A stretch of 20,930 bases of DNA from an uncultured Collinsella sp. (GCA_900766165.1 CAAFUK010000074.1:1-20930); one strand, 5' to 3'. Shown: positions 8,410-15,268, numbered from the stretch's first letter. Program-made: numbers and translations. The notes: generated by a model from the sequence alone, not told the origin.

Positions 8410-9555
8410 ATGGACCTTGCTGACATCCGCCAGGCCATCGATGGCATCGACACCACGCTCCTCAACAGCTTTGTCGAGCGCATGGACATTGCCACCGAGG
8501 TCGCCAAGTCAAAAATCGAGATGGGCAAGGCCGTCTTCGACCCCGCCCGTGAGCGCTCCAAGCTCAACAACCTCGCCAGCCGCGCGCCCGAGCGCTACGA
8601 GGCGCAGACCATCACCCTGTTCCGTCTCCTCATGAGCATGAGCAAGGCCGAGCAGCAGCGCTACATCAACGAGCTCAAGGGCATCACCGTCTCGCAAAAG
8701 GCCCACGCCACGGCTGCAGCCTCCGACACGCCCTTCCCTCAAACGGCCACCGTTGCCTGCCAGGGCGTGGAAGGTGCCTATAGTCAGATAGCCGCGTGCA
8801 AGCTCTTCGACGTGCCCGACATCGCGTTCTTCGAGACTTTCGAGGGCGTTATGCGCGCCGTGCGCGACGGCTTCTGCGAGTTTGGCGTGCTACCCATCGA
8901 AAACTCCACCGCCGGCTCGGTCAACGCCGTCTACGACCTGCTCGCCCAGTTCGACTTCCACATCGTGCGCTCGCTTCGCCTCAAAATCGACCACAACCTG
9001 CTCGTCAAGCCCGGCACCAAGCTTGCGGACGTGCACGAGGTCTACAGCCACGGCCAGGCCATTGCCCAATGCGCCGGCTTTATCGAGGCGCACGACCTGC
9101 ACGCCACCAAGTACCCCAACACGGCCATGTCGGCCGAGATGGTCGCCAGCTCCGAGCGCACCGATGTTGCCGCCATCGCATCGCGCAGCTGCGCGGCACT
9201 CTACGGCCTGGAGGTACTGGAGCCCAATATCCAGGACTCGGACAACAACTACACGCGCTTTGTCGTCATCAGCCGCGAGCCACGCGTCTACCCCGGCGCC
9301 AACCGCACCTCGCTCATGATTACCACGGCCAACGAGCCGGGCGCACTCTATCGCGTACTCGAGCGCTTCTACGCGCTCAATATCAACCTCATCAAGCTCG
9401 AGAGCCGCCCCATCCCCGGGCACGACTTTGAGTTTATGTTCTACTTTGACCTGGACTGCCCCTTTGGCAGCAAGGCCCTCGATGACCTGCTCGATTCCAT
9501 CAACGACGTGTGCGAGAGCTTCACCTACTTTGGCAGTTACACGGAGGTGCTCTAG
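8410..9555 (+). CDS. pheA: Bifunctional chorismate mutase / prephenate dehydratase (P-protein)
   Basis: Turns chorismate into prephenate and then phenylpyruvate for phenylalanine. The 381 residues hold three domains. An AroQ-type chorismate mutase occupies about 1-90; its Arg7, Arg24, Lys35, Asp44 and Arg47 match the active site of the E. coli P-protein. Prephenate dehydratase occupies about 112-290, with LPIENSTAGSV (161-171) and the catalytic TRF (282-284). An ACT domain occupies about 300-378, with EPGAL and ESRP (331-334), the phenylalanine-binding motif, so feedback inhibition by Phe is likely. ATG 8410 is preferred over an in-frame ATG at 8323, which lies inside aroC, because AAAGGGG precedes it. 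The mutase domain probably also feeds TyrA, as no other chorismate mutase is seen. The stop is directly followed by the aroE-aroK start. Confidence 0.96.
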   Translation: MDLADIRQAIDGIDTTLLNSFVERMDIATEVAKSKIEMGKAVFDPARERSKLNNLASRAPERYEAQTITLFRLLMSMSKAEQQRYINELKGITVSQKAHATAAASDTPFPQTATVACQGVEGAYSQIAACKLFDVPDIAFFETFEGVMRAVRDGFCEFGVLPIENSTAGSVNAVYDLLAQFDFHIVRSLRLKIDHNLLVKPGTKLADVHEVYSHGQAIAQCAGFIEAHDLHATKYPNTAMSAEMVASSERTDVAAIASRSCAALYGLEVLEPNIQDSDNNYTRFVVISREPRVYPGANRTSLMITTANEPGALYRVLERFYALNINLIKLESRPIPGHDFEFMFYFDLDCPFGSKALDDLLDSINDVCESFTYFGSYTEVL

Positions 9556-10806
9556 ATGACCGATGTCGCCGCAACCCGCCCCTACGGCGTGCTGGGCCGC
9601 GTGCTGGGCCACAGCTACACCCCGACCATCTACAAGGAGCTGGCGGGGCTTGAGTACGTGCGTTTTGAGCGCGAGCCCGAGGAGCTCGCGGCCTTTATGA
9701 CGGGCGACGAGTGGGAGGGCACCAATGTTACCATCCCCTACAAGCGCACCGTCATGGAGTACCTGGACGAGCTGAGTCCGCTCGCCGAACGCATGGGCAA
9801 CGTCAACACCATCACGCGCCTGCCCGACGGCCGCCTGCGCGGCGACAACACCGACTACTTTGGTTTTCAGTGTCTGGTCGAGGAGTTGGACGTAGAGGTT
9901 GCCGGCAAGAAGGCCCTCGTGCTCGGTGCCACCGGTGGCGCCGGCACCACTGCCAGCATGGTGCTCGGCGACCTGGGCGCCATCGTCGTGCCGGTCGGCC
10001 GCACGAGCGAAGTCAACTACGACAACATCGCGCAGCAGTCCGACGCCGCGTTGCTCGTCAACTGCACGCCCGCCGGCATGTTCCCCCACTGTCCCGACGC
10101 GCCTTGCACGCTCGAAGGGCTCGATGCGCTCGAAGGCGTTATCGACATTGTCTACAACCCTGCACGCACGGGACTCATGCTCGAGGCCGAGCGCCGCGGC
10201 ATCCCCTGCATCGGCGGCCTGCTGATGCTCGTGGCCCAGGCGGCGCAAGCCGTTGAGCGCTACACCGGCCAGGTCACTCCGCGTGAGCGAATTCTGGACG
10301 TAACAGAGCGCCTGTCACGCCGCGAACAGAACATCGCGCTGATCGGTATGCCGGGCTCGGGCAAGACCCGCGTGGGCGAGCAGATTGCCCTGCTCATGGG
10401 GCGAGAGCACATCGACCTGGACCGCGCCCTCGAGGAGCGCCTGGGCATGCCCTGCGCCGACTTTATCGTCGAGCGCGGCGAGGCGGCCTTCCGCGAACAG
10501 GAGACGGCGGCGCTGGCCGACATCTCCAAGCGCAGCGGCCTGGTGCTTTCCACGGGTGGCGGCGTGGTCACGCGCGACGAGAACTACCCGCTACTGCACC
10601 AGAACAGCCAGATTGTGATGCTCAACCGCAAGCTCGACGAACTCGCCCACAAGGGACGCCCCATCACCGCCCGCGATGGCATCGACAAGCTGGCCGAGCA
10701 GCGCATGCCGCGCTACCGCGCCTGGGCCGACTACATCATCGGCTCACGCGACTGCGCCGCCAACACCGCCCAAGCCCTCCTCGAGACCCTCCCACCCGCT
10801 CTCTAA
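9556..10806 (+). CDS. aroE-aroK: Shikimate dehydrogenase - shikimate kinase fusion
   Basis: One 416-residue polypeptide carries the fourth and fifth pathway steps. Residues 1-250 are AroE: 3-dehydroshikimate to shikimate with NADPH. Seen are substrate loop GHSYTP (18-23), NVTIPYK with catalytic Lys63, GNVNTI (81-86), GDNTD with catalytic Asp100, and dinucleotide loop GATGGAG (124-130). Residues about 258-416 are AroK: P-loop GMPGSGKT (264-271), DLD (287-289) for Mg/shikimate, FRxxE in GEAAFREQE, STGGGVV, and the lid segment HKGRP. There is no stop or frameshift between the halves; the linker is TPRERILDVTERLSRREQ. The start abuts the pheA stop, with GGAGGTG upstream. AroE and AroK are usually separate proteins, so the fusion may channel shikimate. 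Confidence 0.95.
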   Translation: MTDVAATRPYGVLGRVLGHSYTPTIYKELAGLEYVRFEREPEELAAFMTGDEWEGTNVTIPYKRTVMEYLDELSPLAERMGNVNTITRLPDGRLRGDNTDYFGFQCLVEELDVEVAGKKALVLGATGGAGTTASMVLGDLGAIVVPVGRTSEVNYDNIAQQSDAALLVNCTPAGMFPHCPDAPCTLEGLDALEGVIDIVYNPARTGLMLEAERRGIPCIGGLLMLVAQAAQAVERYTGQVTPRERILDVTERLSRREQNIALIGMPGSGKTRVGEQIALLMGREHIDLDRALEERLGMPCADFIVERGEAAFREQETAALADISKRSGLVLSTGGGVVTRDENYPLLHQNSQIVMLNRKLDELAHKGRPITARDGIDKLAEQRMPRYRAWADYIIGSRDCAANTAQALLETLPPAL

Positions 10807-10810
10807 CCTA

Positions 10811-10847
10811 AGCCACCACAAAGGGGACAGGCACCTTTGTGGTGGCT
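10811..10847. repeat. Perfect 14-bp palindromic element between aroE-aroK and aroQ
   Basis: Arms AGCCACCACAAAGG (10811-10824) and CCTTTGTGGTGGCT (10834-10847) are perfectly complementary around the loop GGACAGGCA. There is no T-run after it, only TTTC, so it is a poor intrinsic terminator. The GGGGACAGGCACCTTT core resembles dispersed REP-like repeats that I recall from other bacterial genomes. Copy number could not be checked here. Confidence 0.7.
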
Positions 10848-10870
10848 TTCCAACCGCAAAGGAAGCAACC

Positions 10871-11308
10871 ATGAAAGCACTCGTCATCAACGGCCCCAAC
10901 CTCAACATGCTCGGCATTCGCGAGCCGGGCATCTATGGCAGCAACAACTACGACCGCTTAGTGCAGATCTGCCAGGAAGCGGGCGCTGCACAGGGCTTCG
11001 ACGAGGTCGAGGTCTTCCAGTCCAACCACGAGGGCAGCATCGTCGACAAGATCCAGGAGGCCTACGGCAAGGTCGACGGCATCGTCATCAATCCGGCGGC
11101 CTACACGCACACGAGCGTGGCGATCCTCGACGCACTCAAGGCTGTCGCCATCCCTACCGTCGAGGTCCACATCAGCGCCGTCGAGACCCGCGAGGACTTC
11201 CGCCAGGTGAGCTATGCACGCCTAGCCTGCTTCGCCACCATCACTGGCGAAGGCCTGATGGGCTACGCCCACGCACTGGAGCTGCTGAGGGAGCATCTCG
11301 AAAAGTAG
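10871..11308 (+). CDS. aroQ: 3-dehydroquinate dehydratase, type II
   Basis: Third shikimate step, 3-dehydroquinate to 3-dehydroshikimate; the small dodecameric type II enzyme. The 145 residues are typical. Seen: NGPNLNMLG (7-15), catalytic Tyr22, NHEG (52-55), INPAAYTHTSVA (73-84) with Asn74 and His80, EVHIS (98-102) with His100, and Arg111. AAGGAAG lies ahead of ATG 10871. It is the last aro gene; the palindrome in the 64-base gap before it may lower or uncouple its expression. A strong terminator follows. Confidence 0.97.
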   Translation: MKALVINGPNLNMLGIREPGIYGSNNYDRLVQICQEAGAAQGFDEVEVFQSNHEGSIVDKIQEAYGKVDGIVINPAAYTHTSVAILDALKAVAIPTVEVHISAVETREDFRQVSYARLACFATITGEGLMGYAHALELLREHLEK

Positions 11309-11357
11309 CCTCGCGGATCAATTCATTAACACCGATTCACACGAACAAAACTCCAGC

Positions 11358-11396
11358 GCCGGCAGCAGCGTCCTCGCTGCTGCCGGCATTTTATTA
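11358..11396 (+). terminator. Rho-independent terminator of the aro operon
   Basis: A perfect 13-bp stem, GCCGGCAGCAGCG with CGCTGCTGCCGGC, has a TCCT loop and is followed by ATTTTATTA. It closes the aro operon 50 bp after aroQ and insulates the cassette downstream. Confidence 0.9.
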
Positions 11397-11402
11397 CTGG
11401 CA

Positions 11403-11408
11403 TATAAT
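11403..11408 (+). promoter_or_regulatory. -10 box of the cassette promoter
   Basis: A perfect TATAAT lies 32 bases upstream of the first cassette gene and just after the aro terminator. No convincing -35 hexamer is seen at 16-19 bp, because that stretch is the terminator stem. The position suggests the cassette has its own promoter, perhaps activator-dependent. Confidence 0.5.
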
Positions 11409-11439
11409 CGTTGCTGTCACACTACGTCTGGAGACCCAC

Positions 11440-11889
11440 ATGCTGAGCATCCATCTGGGGGATTACCCCGGTTCCATCTACGATACCGAAACCTATTTTA
11501 GGAACTCATACTTGGACTCATGGTTCGAAGACCCTATGGCCGCACAGATTATTAAAAGCGTGGACGGATCAGAGCTCATCGGTCCCCACAACATCGTAAG
11601 CAAACAGCTGGGCTCGATCACCCCACTCGAACTGTCCGGCGGCGTTAAGACGCTGCTACTGGTGCGCAATCTCCCAAATATGGTGTTCAACGCATCCACC
11701 TGCGGAGACAACTGTGCCCGCTGGCTACTCAAGATCGGCAAAGAGCAGGATGTGCTGGTGACCTTATACCACATCATGAAATTCCCCTGGAAGAGCTTTG
11801 AAATCCGCATTGAAAACGATGGCCGCATCGTCAGAAACATGCAGGAGTTTGTCGGCGCCACGAATGACTTTTTGGATGTTGATGAGTAA
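11440..11889 (+). CDS. DUF4869-like protein of unknown function (cassette gene 1)
   Basis: A 149-residue soluble acidic protein with no signal peptide or membrane segment. I recognise it from memory as resembling DUF4869 proteins of gut Firmicutes: the N-terminal MLSIHLGDYPGSIYD, the central PLELSGGVKTLLL (62-74), NASTCGDNCARWLLKI (84-99) with two Cys, and the C-terminal FEIRIENDGRIVRNM. No biochemical function is known to me. GGAG precedes ATG 11440 with normal spacing. The stop TAA shares its last base with the next gene's ATG (TAATG), so the two proteins are made together and probably work together. Codon and base use are richer in A/T than in the aro genes, suggesting acquisition by transfer. 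Confidence 0.75.
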   Translation: MLSIHLGDYPGSIYDTETYFRNSYLDSWFEDPMAAQIIKSVDGSELIGPHNIVSKQLGSITPLELSGGVKTLLLVRNLPNMVFNASTCGDNCARWLLKIGKEQDVLVTLYHIMKFPWKSFEIRIENDGRIVRNMQEFVGATNDFLDVDE

Positions 11890-12890
11890 TGAAGGGAACG
11901 CATACCGTTGTCGTAGAGCGTGCAAAGGTCAAATACACACTCACGTTTAAGCGCAATATTTCCTTTATACGCGGCAACAGCGGCACGGGCAAAACGACGC
12001 TCATCTCGATGATTCGCGACTACAACGACCGAGGACCGGAAAGCGGCGTTGCACTCAGCTGCGACGTACCTTGCGAAACGCTTTCCGGCAGACGCTGGGA
12101 GCGCGAGCTGTCGATCATCGAAGATTCAATCGTCTTTCTAGATGAGGGCAACGAGTTTATCTACTCAAAGGACTTCGCCAAAGCCGTAAACGGCTCGTCC
12201 AACTATTTTGTGTTGGTATCTCGTCGCGATGCCAACGAGCTCCCCTACAGCGTCGATGAAATCCTAAAGCTAGTCAACACCACAAGCAAGACAATCAATG
12301 GCCGCAAGAGCGACAGGCGCTTCTACTCGGTGACCAAGCCGCTATATGACCACACGACGAGCATGCTGTATCAGGATCTAAATGTTGGATTCGAGATACC
12401 CGATGCTGTGGTTATCGAGGACAGCAAATCTGGCTATCAATTCTACGGCGCTCTTTGCAACCGGCTCGGGATCCCCTGCTACACCGCCACCGGCGTAGCG
12501 AATCTAAAGCGAACGATTCACGAATGCCCCGAGCAGAACGTCCTAGCCATAGGAGACGGCGCAGCGTTTGGCCCCTATATCGAAAAGGTGCTGGGGCAGC
12601 GCGTTTACAAGAATGTTCGCTTGTTCCTCCCGGAATCATTTGAGTGGACACTCCTGCGCTCCGGGCTCATACCCAGCAGCGACATTCCCAAGATCCTCGA
12701 GAATCCCTCAAGCTATGTCGAAAGTCGCGATTATTTAAGCTGGGAACGATTCTTCACCGATGTGCTGGTCAAATACTCAGCAGAAACCCGCTACGCCTAC
12801 AAAAAGGCACGACTCAACGAGCAGTACCTAAAGCCGCAGGCGATGGATGCGGTTGCAAGCGTCTTGCCCGAGTGTCTGAAGGCAGACTAA
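11889..12890 (+). CDS. P-loop ATPase with TOPRIM-like C-terminal half (cassette gene 2)
   Basis: A 333-residue cytosolic protein of unknown role. The N-terminal third has Walker A GNSGTGKT (29-36), a Walker B-like IVFLDE (81-86) and then FVLVSRRD (107-114), as in an ABC/SMC-type or STAND-like ATPase core, but no clear ABC signature. The C-terminal half has VVIEDSKSGYQFYGAL (174-189) and VLAIGDGAAFGPYIEKVL (218-235). These are spaced like the glutamate and aspartate motifs of a TOPRIM fold, though the usual DxD is reduced to GDGA. A later block, LFLPESFEW (245-253), is one I recall as conserved in homologues that are sometimes misnamed translation initiation factor 2. The ATG overlaps the preceding stop by one base. 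A terminator follows 5 bp after the stop. The ATPase call is firm; the TOPRIM assignment is inference. Confidence 0.7.
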   Translation: MKGTHTVVVERAKVKYTLTFKRNISFIRGNSGTGKTTLISMIRDYNDRGPESGVALSCDVPCETLSGRRWERELSIIEDSIVFLDEGNEFIYSKDFAKAVNGSSNYFVLVSRRDANELPYSVDEILKLVNTTSKTINGRKSDRRFYSVTKPLYDHTTSMLYQDLNVGFEIPDAVVIEDSKSGYQFYGALCNRLGIPCYTATGVANLKRTIHECPEQNVLAIGDGAAFGPYIEKVLGQRVYKNVRLFLPESFEWTLLRSGLIPSSDIPKILENPSSYVESRDYLSWERFFTDVLVKYSAETRYAYKKARLNEQYLKPQAMDAVASVLPECLKAD

Positions 12891-12895
12891 ATACG

Positions 12896-12931
12896 GTGGG
12901 GAGGGCCAAGTTGGTCCTCCCCACTGTTATT
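12896..12931 (+). terminator. Terminator after the cassette
   Basis: GTGGGGAGGGCC pairs with GGTCCTCCCCAC (one G-T pair) around a short A/T loop, followed by TGTTATT. It ends the two-gene cassette and abuts the 3' end of the convergent acyltransferase remnant. Confidence 0.75.
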
Positions 12932-13436
12932 ACGCCTTCTTGATCACGTATGCCAATCCAATATCGCAGGTGCAACGCACGAGTGATGCAAAGAGCCACG
13001 ATGCTGGCAGCGTCATAAGCAGAGGCATGGTCTGCCAAGGAATAAACCAATCGACCGCATGGATTGCAAAGATCGCCAGACTGGCTTGTCCGCAAAACAC
13101 GAGTCCTCGCTCAAAGGACCCCAAAACCGGCACGTCTTTCAACTTCTCCAACGCCATCGAAACCCAACAGACGCAGTAGCTACCCGCAACAGCAGCAACC
13201 GTCGCAACAACAAATCCATCCACGCGGCGGCTCGAAAGCTCAAGCCCACTCAGCGCGGCAAGGACGAGCCAAGCAACACCGGCTCCAATAAACAGCAGAG
13301 GCTTGCTCACGCTCGGCTCCAGCCCCCTTTGGCGCGCCGTATAACCAATCCACATCAGCAGCACAACAGCAGTTCACGCCACGGCTTCGGCCTAAACGTA
13401 TACCCGGCAAGAATAAAGAACACCGGCATGTGAAAA
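12930..13436 (-). pseudogene. Acyltransferase-3 family remnant, internally deleted and frameshifted
   Basis: Two pieces of an integral membrane O-acyltransferase (acyltransferase 3, fucose 4-O-acetylase-like) lie in order on the minus strand. The first (from about 13435) reads FHMPVFFILAGYTFRP and KPWREL, the conserved region near residue 45-65 of the family, then reaches a TGA in that frame. The second, in another frame (GTG 13364 to TAA 12930, 144 residues), reads from LLMWIGYTARQRG to the end and holds four or five hydrophobic helices of the C-terminal half. About 130 central residues, as well as the first 40 or so, are missing against the usual 330-350. The 5' edge coincides with the T-run of the tRNA terminator, so no start codon or ribosome-binding site remains. 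Such enzymes normally acetylate surface polymers, which fits the neighbouring locus. Confidence 0.75.
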
Positions 13437-13464
13437 AGCCCAGACCACCAAGCGGTCTGGGCTT
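13433..13464 (-). terminator. Terminator of tRNA-Arg(TCT)
   Basis: On the minus strand AAGCCCAGACC and GGTCTGGGCTT form a perfect 11-bp stem with a 7-base loop, followed by further T residues. Its T-run is also the first readable codon of the acyltransferase remnant. Confidence 0.9.
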
Positions 13465-13473
13465 AATAAACGA

Positions 13474-13550
13474 TGGTGCTCCATGGCGGATTCGAACCGT
13501 CGACCTTGGGATTAGAAGTCCCCTGCTCTATCCAACTGAGCTAATGGAGC
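13474..13550 (-). tRNA. tRNA-Arg (anticodon TCT)
   Basis: A 77-nt cloverleaf with encoded CCA. Acceptor GCTCCAT/ATGGAGC is perfect and the D-stem is GCTC/GAGC. The anticodon loop CTTCTAA gives TCT (reads AGA, Arg). Two stems are imperfect: G27-A43 at the base of the anticodon stem and an A-C pair in the T-stem (GACGG with CCGCC). It probably still folds, as TTCGAAT and all loop identities are kept. Confidence 0.92.
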
Positions 13551-13596
13551 AAATAACCGCACGCCCAAGCACGCGCACGCGTGCCAAGCGCTTGTA

Positions 13597-13602
13597 ATTA
13601 TA
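13597..13602 (-). promoter_or_regulatory. -10 box of tRNA-Arg(TCT)
   Basis: A perfect TATAAT on the minus strand lies just beyond the stop of the ABC ATPase gene, about 47 bases before the tRNA. No clear -35 is seen. The leader holds a GC-rich inverted repeat (GCACGCG/CGCGTGC, 13569-13584). Read-through from the exporter genes is also possible, since no terminator lies between. Confidence 0.5.
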
Positions 13603-13604
13603 AC

Positions 13605-14372
13605 CTAGTTGAACTGCTCGCGGTACGCCTTGCAGACCTCATCAACCGGGCCGTCCATGCGAAGGTCGCCCTTCTCAATCCAAACGGCGCGCTGGCAAAT
13701 GCGCTCGACCTGCTCCATGGAGTGCGAAACGAACAGAACCGTCACGTCACCGCTCTGGATAAAGTGCTGAATACGGGCCTCGCACTTTTGCTGGAAGAAC
13801 ACGTCACCGACGGACAGCGTCTCATCAACGATCAGAATATCGGGCTCGGTAATCGTCGCGATTGCAAAGGCAATACGCGCCACCATGCCCGAGGAGAAGT
13901 TCTTAAGCGGCATGTCGACAAAGTTCTGCAGCTCAGCGAACTCGATAATGCCGTCAAAGTTGGCATCAATGAACTCCTTGGTGTAGCCGAGCAGGGCGCC
14001 GTTCAGATAGATGTTCTCGCGGGCGGTCAGCTCGGGGTCAAAGCCGGCACCAAGCTCAATCAGCGGTGCGATGTTGCCATGCACCTTAACGCTGCCCTCG
14101 CTGGGCTCGAGCACGCCGGCGATAATCTTAAGCATCGTAGACTTGCCGGAACCATTAGTGCCCACCAGGCCCACGACCTCGCCTCGATGAATATCAAACG
14201 AGATGTGCTTTAGCGCCCTAAACTCCTCAAAAAACAGCTCGTGCTTGGCAAGCTTAATGAAATACTCCTTGAGGTTGGTCAGCGACTCAGACGCCATGTT
14301 AAAGATCATGGTGACGTCGTCGACCTCGACAGCCAGAGGCTGCTCGCTGTAATCAACAACAGATTCAGTCAT
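13605..14372 (-). CDS. Polysaccharide/teichoic acid ABC exporter, ATP-binding subunit (Wzt/TagH type)
   Basis: Energises export of a lipid-linked glycopolymer across the membrane together with the permease encoded just upstream. The 255 residues show Walker A GTNGSGKS (71-78), the subfamily hallmark ELGAGFDPELTARENIYLNG (106-125), signature NFSSGM (158-163), Walker B ILIVDE (179-184) and H-loop SHS (216-218). A 40-residue extension before the core, with an amphipathic NLKEYF segment, is typical of Wzt/TagH. There is no C-terminal carbohydrate-binding domain, so it is the short form that does not need a chain-end modification signal. ATG 14372 is preferred over an adjacent GTG because AAGGAG is seven bases ahead; that AAGGAG overlaps the permease stop, so the two are coupled. 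Teichoic acid versus O-antigen-like substrate cannot be decided. Confidence 0.93.
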   Translation of the reverse strand: MTESVVDYSEQPLAVEVDDVTMIFNMASESLTNLKEYFIKLAKHELFFEEFRALKHISFDIHRGEVVGLVGTNGSGKSTMLKIIAGVLEPSEGSVKVHGNIAPLIELGAGFDPELTARENIYLNGALLGYTKEFIDANFDGIIEFAELQNFVDMPLKNFSSGMVARIAFAIATITEPDILIVDETLSVGDVFFQQKCEARIQHFIQSGDVTVLFVSHSMEQVERICQRAVWIEKGDLRMDGPVDEVCKAYREQFN

Positions 14373-14383
14373 CACAGCACTCC

Positions 14384-15229
14384 TTAGATGTAGAGGATGA
14401 ATTTGCGCTCGGACTTATGGAACACGGTGTAGCCAATAGCAAGCGCAAGAACCGCCCAAGCGACGCACATACCAAGCGTCAAGAACGAAGGCGTGGTCTG
14501 GAACAGGAAGATGTCACGCATAAACTGCAGGTAGTTGTACATGGGGTTCGCATAGACCAGGATCCGCACGATATGGGGCATTTGCGCAACGAAGTCGGTC
14601 GTCCAGAAGATGGGCGTGATATAGGTCCACGCCGTGATGACGACACTCCACAGATGCATAACGTCGCGGAAAAAGACGGTGAGCGCCGAAAGCATCATAC
14701 CCAGGCCCATGCAGAAGCACATAAGCAAGAACAAGCAAACAGGCAGCAGAATGAGGTGCCACGAAGGCATAACGCGGAACCACAGCATAACGATGGCGAC
14801 GGCGACCAGCGAGAAGGCAAAGTTGACCAGCGAGAAGAGCACCTTCTGCACCGGGAAGACCCAGCGGTGAACCTTGACCTTCTTGAGCAGCGGAGCTGCG
14901 CCCACGATCGACGTCAGCGCCTGGTTCGTAGACTCGGACATGACGGCAAAGGTGACGTTACCCACGATCAAGTACAGCGGGTACATCTCGGGCGTAATAG
15001 AGCCGTTGCGACCCTGGGCAAAAATCGTCGAGAACACGATGGCCATGACGATCATCATCAGCAGCGGGTTGAGCACCGACCACGCAACGCCCAAAACACT
15101 GCGACGATACTTAATCTTAAAATCCTTGGTAACCAGCTGACGAAGGATAAACGCGTCCTTCTCAAATTCGTTCTTAGCAAACGTCGCAGGCAGACTGCGA
15201 GTTTCTTGTTGCTTTGTCTGATCCGACAC
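14384..15229 (-). CDS. Polysaccharide/teichoic acid ABC exporter, permease subunit (Wzm/TagG type)
   Basis: ABC-2 family membrane subunit, 281 residues with about six hydrophobic helices. The cytosolic N-terminus reads FILRQLVTKDFKIKYRRSVL followed by GVAWSVLNPLL, the family's entry to helix 1. Later segments include FFRDVMHLW and TPIFW, then YANPMYNYLQFMRDIFL, all typical of TagG/Wzm. A longer frame begins at 15292, but GTG 15229 is chosen because AAAGGAG lies eight bases ahead and the upstream codons do not look like family sequence. It forms an operon with the ATPase (11 bp). A -10 candidate TATACT on the minus strand lies at 15269-15274. Confidence 0.92.
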   Translation of the reverse strand: MSDQTKQQETRSLPATFAKNEFEKDAFILRQLVTKDFKIKYRRSVLGVAWSVLNPLLMMIVMAIVFSTIFAQGRNGSITPEMYPLYLIVGNVTFAVMSESTNQALTSIVGAAPLLKKVKVHRWVFPVQKVLFSLVNFAFSLVAVAIVMLWFRVMPSWHLILLPVCLFLLMCFCMGLGMMLSALTVFFRDVMHLWSVVITAWTYITPIFWTTDFVAQMPHIVRILVYANPMYNYLQFMRDIFLFQTTPSFLTLGMCVAWAVLALAIGYTVFHKSERKFILYI

Positions 15230-15268
15230 GGATGCAACTCCTTTACTCGTAATCGTTGACAAACGAAC

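Noticed and set aside
8890..10248. A 452-codon minus-strand open frame
   Set aside because: It is antisense to pheA and aroE-aroK, both with intact catalytic motifs; the codon bias is that of a shadow frame.
11358..11387. REP or attachment-site reading of the hairpin after aroQ
   Set aside because: A short loop and a following T-rich run make it an ordinary rho-independent terminator.
13059..13433. Plus-strand frames opposite the acyltransferase remnant
   Set aside because: Their translations are Gln/Ser/Arg-rich without a family, while the minus strand shows recognisable acyltransferase helices and the FHMP motif.
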